Position numbers and translations under genes: made by a program. From the NCBI RefSeq assembly GCF_003693445.1, contig NZ_RFAR01000012.1, positions 78,267-142,266 on the forward strand: a stretch of DNA of 64,000 bases. Reading direction: 5' to 3'. Origin of the DNA: Aquitalea palustris (lineage in GTDB: Bacteria; Pseudomonadota; Gammaproteobacteria; Burkholderiales; Chromobacteriaceae). This document shows, one piece after another, positions 58,465 through 64,000 of this stretch (position 1 is its first letter; every line of letters begins with the position of its first letter). The notes beneath the pieces were generated by a model. The model did not search any database. It had not been told where the DNA came from and saw only the letters and a program-made list of their open reading frames with translations.

Positions 58465-59362
58465 AGATCAGTCCGACACCTTCCAGCACCATCCCATTTT
58501 TTTGTGCAGAGATTTGTGTATAGGCCCACGGCCAGAACCCAAATCCATACACACCCTCCAAACACATGCCCAGCGGGCATTCCAGCTGCCTCCCAGTCAG
58601 CACAACGCCGATGCCTTATACAAACACCCTGCATCAAGCCACCAGCTGGCGCTGTCCGATTTATGCCAAAAATCAGCAAATTGTTGCCTGCTTTTGATCT
58701 GGAATATGACATAAGCATGCTGCTTGTGAAAAACTGGGAGCCGGAAGGGGTGTTTTTGGCTGCTCAGGGTCGGGAGTGAGTGAAGAAAAACCGTCGATTT
58801 GGGGTGTAACCATCGCCAAGTGCTTGTTTTTTTAGGAAACCATGCCCACGGTTTGCCAAAATTGCTCTTTCGGCCTTTGCCTGTTCTTTTTTCTTCTTTC
58901 TTTATAAAAAACAAAGAGATAGAGATAGAAAGCAGTGAAAAAAGCAGAAAGGGCAATCCACGGAATCGCGGCGGGCCGGAAAAAGTGATCCACGGTTTGC
59001 TGTGGGAAAAGCGTGAAAACCGTGGATGACATCATCTCTTCAAAGCATTGATTTTATTGAGAACTCAGAGAGACCCACGGAATGGCAGAAAAACCCGTGG
59101 GTGAAACTGTGGGGCTGAAACCCTTGCCTGGTAAGGCTTTGCGGGGTGCATCCACGGTTTGGGGCGGTTTTATAGTGTGTGCCTGGCAGGAAGGGAACTG
59201 GCCTAGTACGGCCATTGCCTAGTGACACCGTCAGGTATTCAAGTCGGCCTAAGCAGACGTTTATGTCAGTTTCCAACTCTAAACGGAAGTAATCACTAAC
59301 TCCACTCGAACTGTCAGGGCTATGGTAGGTTACACAAGTAGTGACGTGCTCCCTCCAATTAT
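58465..59362. other. Gene-free DNA with CCACGG motif cluster
   Basis: No believable protein gene on either strand; the short frames have no family features. The segment contains a pyrimidine/purine-rich part (58885-58950) and eight CCACGG hexamers in both orientations (58526, 58846, 58958, 58990, complement at 59020, 59075, complement at 59095, 59152; approximate starts). It may be regulatory or a decayed mobile remnant. Confidence 0.5.
58988..59027. repeat. Inverted repeat built from the CCACGG motif
   Basis: ATCCACGGTTT at 58988-58998 and its exact complement AAACCGTGGAT at 59017-59027, 18 bases apart. A second pair, ACCCACGG at 59073 and CCGTGGGT at 59095, lies just downstream. Confidence 0.6.
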
Positions 59363-59419
59363 TGGATATCTGACCAGCAAGCAGATGTTACACATTACTT
59401 GCTGGTTACGTGATATCCA
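59363..59419. repeat. Interrupted palindrome upstream of the TIR gene
   Basis: Left arm TGGATATC-TG-ACCAGCAAG (59363-59381), right arm CTTGCTGGT-TACGT-GATATCCA (59398-59419): 17 paired bases with unequal internal gaps and a 16-base loop. It lies 114 bases before the chosen start codon of the TIR-STAND gene. Confidence 0.6.
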
Positions 59420-59504
59420 GCATTAAGTGGTGCAGTGAAGTATTTAAACACCTCTTTAGTCAGTTTAGTTTAACGTTGACTGACAATGCCTTATTTGGTA
59501 CCCG

Positions 59505-59513
59505 TGCTAAAAT
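59505..59513 (+). promoter_or_regulatory. Possible extended -10 promoter of the TIR-STAND gene
   Basis: TGC-TAAAAT ending 19 bases before the chosen ATG. A TTGACT lies at 59476 but the 26-bp spacer is too long for a normal -35. Confidence 0.3.
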
Positions 59514-59532
59514 ACGTAATGGAAAATTAAAA

Positions 59533-61992
59533 ATGATTAAATGTTTTCTCTCTCACAGCTCTTCTGACAAAGACCGTTTTGTTCGTCCTGTTGCATCCAA
59601 AATTTACAGGGAGGCACGTATCTTTGACGAAGAAACATTCGAAGCAGGAATGCCACCGGCTGAAGAAATTGCGAGTGCACTAGATGAAACGGCCATTTTT
59701 GTAATTTTCCTATCAACGAAAGCACTTGAGTCAAGTTGGGTACAGAACGAGCTCGGAAGAGCAAAGCTACTATTTGACGAGTCGAAGCTACAAAGAATTT
59801 TCCCAATAATAATAGAAGATGGAATAACTCACCTTGATTCAAGAATACCTGGGTGGATGCGGGAAAGCCTGAATATTCAGCCCATATCAAAGCCAAGCAT
59901 TGCCGCACGAAAAATCAATGCTAGATTGCGTGAAATTTCCTGGAAATTCCACCCTCGCCTTAGAGAGCGCACTGAAATATTCGTCGGACGTAACGATCTT
60001 ATCAATCAATTTGAGGAACGAATTGACGACTTTTCTTTACCTAGCCCGATAGCAGTTATTGCATCAGGATTAAGTGAAATCGGCAGAAGGAGTTTGTTAC
60101 GCCATTCACTCAAGAAATCGAACATTATACGACCGTCGTTCGAATTTCCGTTTGTCATTGTCTCTCAACTAGACAGTGTTGAGGATCTTATATTAAAAAC
60201 ACTGGACCTTGGCTTGGTTGGTTTGTCAAGAAAAGATTTTGACCTGCATAGTAGCGTGGAAGAAAAAACCATTTTTGCGATTAAAATGTTCCGTGAAATA
60301 TCAAGGGAGAGGGAGCGGATTTTAATAGAGGATCAAGGGGTCTTGGTTCAGCCTGATGGACAATTGGTCGACTGGTTTTCTGAAATAATAAACGGACTCG
60401 CAAGTGACCAGTTTATGATCTTCTCCATCGTAAGCCGCTACAGACCGGCCTCATCACTCAATCGATTAAACCCATTAGTGTTTTCTGTTCACGTCGCAGA
60501 AATGGACAAGCAGGAGCGTGACGGGCTCATGGTACGGTATTCACGATTTTCGGAAGTTGAGCTTTCCAAAGATGACTATTCATTTTTTTCAGACTTACTT
60601 ACAGGATACCCTGAGCAAGTTCTTTTTACAATTGATCTAATAAAAGAGCAAGGCATCTTCGAGGCGAAGAAGAATTCACACACTATCCAGCAATATGGAT
60701 CGGACAAAGCCAAAATTGTCCTTGATTCATTTCAAAACAATCAAAAAGCACTAAACTTCATATACTTATTAAGTCGTTTTGAATTTGTAAGTTACGAAGT
60801 TCTATTTGATATAGTTAATGAGAAAGAGTACGGAAGCATCCTAAAAGACCTATTATCATCAGCAATCTGCGAAAAAATTGGCAGCTCTTCGAATTACATT
60901 CGAGTAAACGAGGTGATACGAGATTATATAAGTCGAAACAGATTCGGGTCTGAAACTGGATTTGAGGGGGCTCTCACCGCTCATGCAAAATCATTCCTTG
61001 ATCGTTACAAGGATGAAGATTCTGACATCTCAGATTATCTTTTTTCAGCACAAGAAAGCCTACGATCCGGTGGAGTAGTACCAGAAGACATTATCGTCCC
61101 TTCGGTATTTTTAAAAACAATCAAACGAATTTACGACGAAGATAGAAAATATGCAGAGGCTATATTGCTGGCCAATAGAGTATTGTCTAGAGATGGTTCA
61201 CTACACAAAAATACCGTTGACCATGTTCGCTTTATTAAATGCCAATGCCTTGCACGCTTAAGAAAAAATGAATTTTTTGACGAAGTCAGAAAAATTTCTC
61301 AGCCCGATAGAGATTTTCTGTATGGGTTCTATTACCGGCTTTCTGGTGACACAGCCAGAGCGGAAGAAAATCTAAAAAATGTTCTCAAAAAGAAGCCGCG
61401 CGATCCTCGAACAATTGGTGAATTAGTTCTGGTTTATATGCAATCTGAGGAATATCAGCTCGCTTTTGATCTTGCTCGCGATAACTACTACAACAGACCC
61501 GGAAATCCAATCAATGCAAATAATTATTTAACATGCCTCATGGCACGGGACTGGACACCTGAATGCAAAAGAGAAATTGACATCGTTATTTCCCGCCTTG
61601 AAATAGACACATCGGAACGGGCGCGTGAAATGGTAGCATCAGCAAAAGCACGTATTCTTGCATTTTTTGAAAATAACCAATCATCCGCTATGGCGTCAAT
61701 AGAAAGGACAATTGCTGAGTTTCCAGGAGTGAATTACCCATTACTAACAAAAGCAGATCTTGCGGTTCACTTTATGGATGTAGATAAACTTAGGGAAGCT
61801 GTAGATGAACTCGAACGCATCACAGGGAAATACGCACAAACATACCGCTCTGTTATCAAGTTCAAATCCCTTTTGCTCGCAATGGAAGGTCGAACACCAG
61901 AAGCTCGTAATCTGATTAATCGAGAGCTTAGTGGCCTGAATTCAAGCACGCGGACTCGACTGATTGATCGAATTGAAAGCTTCAGTAGATAG
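59533..61992 (+). CDS. TIR-STAND-TPR-like protein, candidate anti-phage NLR-type effector
   Basis: 819 residues from ATG 59533 with GGAAA eight bases upstream; a GTG at 59410 would add 41 residues before the TIR fold. Residues 1 to about 135 are a TIR domain: IKCFLSHSSSDKDRFVRPVA, FDEETFEAGMPPAEEI, and SSWVQNELGRA, where Glu73 sits at the NADase catalytic position. From FVGRNDLINQFEERI (150) an NLR/STAND-like NTPase region follows; the Walker A equivalent GLSEIGRRSL (179-188) has arginines for the usual K-T, a Walker-B-like ILIED ends at Asp267, and SIVSRYRP follows. Residues from about 535 to 815 are helical with TPR-like repeats (FYYRLSGDTARAEENLKNVLKKKP). Base composition is far more AT-rich than all neighbours, indicating transfer. 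Expected role: sense infection and cleave NAD; this is inferred. Confidence 0.82.
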   Translation: MIKCFLSHSSSDKDRFVRPVASKIYREARIFDEETFEAGMPPAEEIASALDETAIFVIFLSTKALESSWVQNELGRAKLLFDESKLQRIFPIIIEDGITHLDSRIPGWMRESLNIQPISKPSIAARKINARLREISWKFHPRLRERTEIFVGRNDLINQFEERIDDFSLPSPIAVIASGLSEIGRRSLLRHSLKKSNIIRPSFEFPFVIVSQLDSVEDLILKTLDLGLVGLSRKDFDLHSSVEEKTIFAIKMFREISRERERILIEDQGVLVQPDGQLVDWFSEIINGLASDQFMIFSIVSRYRPASSLNRLNPLVFSVHVAEMDKQERDGLMVRYSRFSEVELSKDDYSFFSDLLTGYPEQVLFTIDLIKEQGIFEAKKNSHTIQQYGSDKAKIVLDSFQNNQKALNFIYLLSRFEFVSYEVLFDIVNEKEYGSILKDLLSSAICEKIGSSSNYIRVNEVIRDYISRNRFGSETGFEGALTAHAKSFLDRYKDEDSDISDYLFSAQESLRSGGVVPEDIIVPSVFLKTIKRIYDEDRKYAEAILLANRVLSRDGSLHKNTVDHVRFIKCQCLARLRKNEFFDEVRKISQPDRDFLYGFYYRLSGDTARAEENLKNVLKKKPRDPRTIGELVLVYMQSEEYQLAFDLARDNYYNRPGNPINANNYLTCLMARDWTPECKREIDIVISRLEIDTSERAREMVASAKARILAFFENNQSSAMASIERTIAEFPGVNYPLLTKADLAVHFMDVDKLREAVDELERITGKYAQTYRSVIKFKSLLLAMEGRTPEARNLINRELSGLNSSTRTRLIDRIESFSR

Positions 61993-62388
61993 CGAGTGGG
62001 GCCACAGTTCTATCGAGATAAACAGCCCAGAGCTATGCTTTGGGTTGCCTCCAATGCAAATGTTCGCAAGGTGTCAATAGAAGACTTTTCATTGAGGTCA
62101 TCACAATGACCGCTAAAGCCGAACTCCGGTAGTTCTGTGGATGCATAAGGGATTGCTGCTTAGGGTCGTTAGTTGCCATCCTCCAATTGGCGGGACTGGT
62201 TGCGGATGGAGCTTCATAGAATGTATGCCCCATTGCAATCACCCACCATAACCTGCCCATGCTAGCTGCAATACCTACAAGCCGTGTATAGATTTGTGTA
62301 CAGATCAAGTTTCCACAAACTGAAAACCACCGTCTGTATTGGCTTTCCAGCCCAACTTCGATAGAGACCCCGCCTAATGAGCCCGGAA
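61993..62388. other. Gene-free DNA at the right side of the island
   Basis: No convincing gene. A 168-codon frame on the minus strand (62033-62539) runs through the terminator repeat and has no domain features. A small imperfect hairpin (CCCAGAGC/GCTTTGGG) lies near 62030, possibly ending the TIR-STAND transcript. Confidence 0.4.
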
Positions 62389-62427
62389 CCCCGCACAGCA
62401 CCATGCTCTGCGGGTTTTTTCTTGTCC
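62389..62427 (+). repeat. Right copy of the 39-bp island-flanking repeat
   Basis: Begins CCCCGCACAGCAC and ends TTTTTTCTTGTCC. It still folds as a terminator (CCCCGCA ... TGCGGG then T6). It differs from the left copy at five positions. The following 270 bp up to the peptidase gene show no gene. Confidence 0.6.
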
Positions 62428-62699
62428 TGTGCGATCCGGCAAGTCCAATCCGGTGTGAACCATTCGCTCTACCCCGTTGCCGCCGGTCTATTCCGGGCGT
62501 GCTGGTATTGAGGCACAGCACTGTTGCCCTCCAGCACACATCCCCGCCGGACGCTTGTCCGCATCATCCCACCAGCGCAGCTGGCCGGCGCTGTCACCAG
62601 CTTGCCCGTCTGGGTGGTTTTTGTTCATGACTCTTGCGTTCAGCGGCATCATGGATATGATGAATTCATTTTTCAGCCACCACCCTTGGAGGGATTGCC

Positions 62700-63380
62700 A
62701 TGTCGGATGCCCTGGCCCAGCAGGAAGCTGTCGGTTCCCGTTTTTCCCTTGCCAAAATGCGCCATGCGCGTGACAAGACGTTCGAGGCGGTGCGGCTGAT
62801 TGCGGCGCAGATCCGGCCCGGCATGGACGAGCAGCAGGCCAAGGACCTGGCGCGGGCGACGCTGGCGCGCATGGGGATGGAGCGGATCTGGCATGGCATC
62901 ATCATCCGTTTTGGCCATTCGACGCTGAAAACCTTCAAGCAGAAAATCGACCCAGACAATGTGCTGGGTGAGCACGATATTTTCTTTATCGACCTGGGGG
63001 TGGTGTGGGATGGCCACGAGGGCGATGCCGGCGCTACCTTTGTGGTGGGGCAGGATGGCGACATGCATGCCTGCGCGGCGGCGGCCCGCACGCTGTGGCA
63101 GCTGGTCAGCGAAAAGTGGCAGCAGGATGGCTGCGCCGGCAGTGCGCTGTACGACTATGCGGCGGAGCAGGCTGCGGCCATGGGCTGGAAGCTGAATCTG
63201 GATATCAAGGGGCACCGGGTTTGTGATTTTCCACACGCCATTTACCAGGCCGGTTCGCTGGGGGATTTTGCCGCCTGCCCGGATACCGGGGTGTGGATTC
63301 TGGAAATCCAGATTCGCCACCCCACGCTGCCGTATGGTGCGTTTTATGAAGACCTGCTGCTGCGTGATACGGAGAGCTGA
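62700..63380 (+). CDS. M24-family metallopeptidase homologue
   Basis: 226 residues with the pita-bread fold of aminopeptidase P/methionine aminopeptidase relatives. Metal ligands can be placed in FFIDLGVVWDGHEGDAGATFVVG (two aspartates), the histidine of KGHRVCDF-type strand and the glutamates of ILEIQIRH. The N-terminal half ARDKTFEAVRLIAAQIRPGMDEQQAKDLAR is the helical part of the domain. It lacks the N-terminal extension of full Xaa-Pro peptidases. Substrate is unknown. TTGGAGGGA precedes the ATG, and the next gene follows three bases later. Confidence 0.85.
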   Translation: MSDALAQQEAVGSRFSLAKMRHARDKTFEAVRLIAAQIRPGMDEQQAKDLARATLARMGMERIWHGIIIRFGHSTLKTFKQKIDPDNVLGEHDIFFIDLGVVWDGHEGDAGATFVVGQDGDMHACAAAARTLWQLVSEKWQQDGCAGSALYDYAAEQAAAMGWKLNLDIKGHRVCDFPHAIYQAGSLGDFAACPDTGVWILEIQIRHPTLPYGAFYEDLLLRDTES

Positions 63381-63383
63381 ACC

Positions 63384-63755
63384 ATGTGCGACACCAGCCA
63401 GGCATACGATCAACTGCTGTTTTCCTATGGCACCTTGCAGCTGCCCGCCGTGCAACTGGCCACCTTTGGCCGCCTGCTGGCGGGCAGTGCCGACCAGTTG
63501 CCGGGTTTCCGGCTGGACATGCTGGAAATCACCGACCCGCAGGTATTGGCCACCAGCGGCCAGCGCCACCACCCCATCGTGTCGCATAGCGGCCTGGCAC
63601 AAGATCAGGTAGCAGGCTTGGCCTTGCAGGTCAGCTTGCAGGAGCTGCAACAGGCGGACGGCTACGAGGTGGCCGATTACCAGCGCCAGCTGCTGCCGCT
63701 GGCATCCGGGCGCATGGCCTGGGTGTATGTGGCGGTGGCCGACGGCCAGCGCTGA
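63384..63755 (+). CDS. AIG2/gamma-glutamylcyclotransferase-like protein
   Basis: 123 residues. The FSYGTLQLPAVQLATFGRLL start is the YGTL phosphate/substrate loop of the GGCT fold; YEVADYQRQLLPL contains the conserved acidic residue of YE-x-x-x-Y-x-R. Such proteins release 5-oxoproline from gamma-glutamyl amines or dipeptides, but many have no assigned substrate. It is in an operon with the M24 peptidase homologue. Confidence 0.83.
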   Translation: MCDTSQAYDQLLFSYGTLQLPAVQLATFGRLLAGSADQLPGFRLDMLEITDPQVLATSGQRHHPIVSHSGLAQDQVAGLALQVSLQELQQADGYEVADYQRQLLPLASGRMAWVYVAVADGQR

Positions 63756-63802
63756 GCCGGCAGCACGAAGCCCCCTGCCCCGGCCCATGGCTGGGCGAAT
63801 GC

Positions 63803-63839
63803 AAAAGGCGGCATACCTTTGCTGATCCGGTATGCCGCC
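63803..63839 (-). terminator. Rho-independent terminator reading leftward
   Basis: GGCGGCATACC and its complement GGTATGCCGCC around an 11-base loop, with TTTT on the minus-strand side. It could end a minus-strand gene entering from the right edge and also the operon on the plus strand. Confidence 0.7.
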
Positions 63840-63962
63840 GGCAGCCGGGTTTGCACCTGGCTGCGTTTGGGCAGACTGCCTGCCCTGTTAACACCTCACT
63901 CAGTACTGCTCGTGACAGCTCACCGCGCCACTGGCCAGCCAGGCCGGCGCTGGCTGCGGGTT

Positions 63963-64000
63963 TCAATCATCGTGATGCAGGCTCTCCTCGATCACCGCAT
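63963..64000 (-). CDS. Possible C-terminal codons of a gene entering from the right
   Basis: The minus strand is open from the window edge for twelve codons ending ...EESLHHDD and a TGA at 63963-63965. The downstream leftward terminator supports a real gene end, but the fragment is too short to identify. Confidence 0.3.
   Translation of the reverse strand, partial: AVIEESLHHDD

Noticed and set aside
58440..59410. Retron or toxin-antitoxin partner next to the TIR-STAND gene
   Set aside because: No reverse transcriptase or small gene pair with family features was found on either side; the short frames there have no supporting ribosome sites.
62033..62539. 168-codon minus-strand frame near the right repeat
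   Set aside because: It reads through the terminator repeat, has no recognisable domain and no ribosome site. It resembles read-through of border DNA.
63631..63966. 111-codon minus-strand frame near the right edge
   Set aside because: It overlaps the well-supported GGCT-like gene and a terminator, and is basic, proline-rich shadow sequence.

Overview
The window is a GC-rich chromosomal segment that reads as a betaproteobacterium of the order Neisseriales, family Chromobacteriaceae (Aquitalea, Vogesella or Chromobacterium type). This placement is inferred from gene order and protein character: a Neisseria/Pseudomonas-type minor pilin operon, an atpIBEFHAGDC-glmU-glmR-glmS run downstream of mnmG-rsmG-parA-parB, and the rsmI/lpoA-yraN-diaA-dolP block. 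It was not tested by any search. Almost everything is ordinary core chromosome. No transposase, integrase, phage structural gene or CRISPR array was seen.

Layout. 1-0.9 kb: 3' part of a DHA2 drug exporter. 1.0-3.9 kb (minus): minor pilins fimT-pilV-pilW-pilX-pilE. 4.1-8.9 kb: polA, divergent from a LOG-family protein, a DUF2782 protein and thrB. 9-11 kb: LysR regulator divergent from a YeiH-type exporter. 11-15.6 kb: cstA-ybdD facing an RstAB-like two-component system. 15.7-24.1 kb: alpha/beta hydrolase, hemF, a diguanylate cyclase, azoR with a LysR regulator, and a GGDEF-EAL protein. 24.2-30.2 kb: dienelactone hydrolase, a periplasmic binding protein, and a FixJ-type regulator plus sensor kinase divergent from a KgtP-like dicarboxylate permease. 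30.5-34.7 kb: chemoreceptor, LysR regulator, AhpD-like protein and a peroxiredoxin-like protein. 34.9-39.0 kb: glmS, glmR, glmU. 39.1-46.1 kb: the complete F1Fo ATP synthase operon. 46.2-50.4 kb: parB, parA, rsmG, mnmG. 50.7-54.6 kb: OlsB-like acyltransferase, trmO, Tim44-like protein and an EAL protein. 54.7-58.3 kb: dolP, diaA, yraN, a short lpoA, rsmI. Then a tRNA-Leu(CAA).

The accessory part is 58.4-62.4 kb, directly downstream of tRNA-Leu. It is visibly AT-rich and lies between two imperfect 39-bp direct copies of the tRNA's transcription terminator (34 of 39 positions identical). Its only gene encodes an 819-residue protein with an N-terminal TIR domain, a central STAND-like NTPase region whose Walker A lysine is replaced by arginine, and a helical/TPR-like C-terminus. 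This architecture fits a bacterial NLR-like, TIR-effector anti-phage protein. The roughly 1 kb in front of it has no gene but carries eight CCACGG motifs, several in inverted pairs, and a 57-bp interrupted palindrome. This island is the best candidate for an undescribed system in the window.

After the island come an M24-family metallopeptidase homologue, an AIG2/gamma-glutamylcyclotransferase-like protein and, at the right edge, what may be the last codons of a minus-strand gene.
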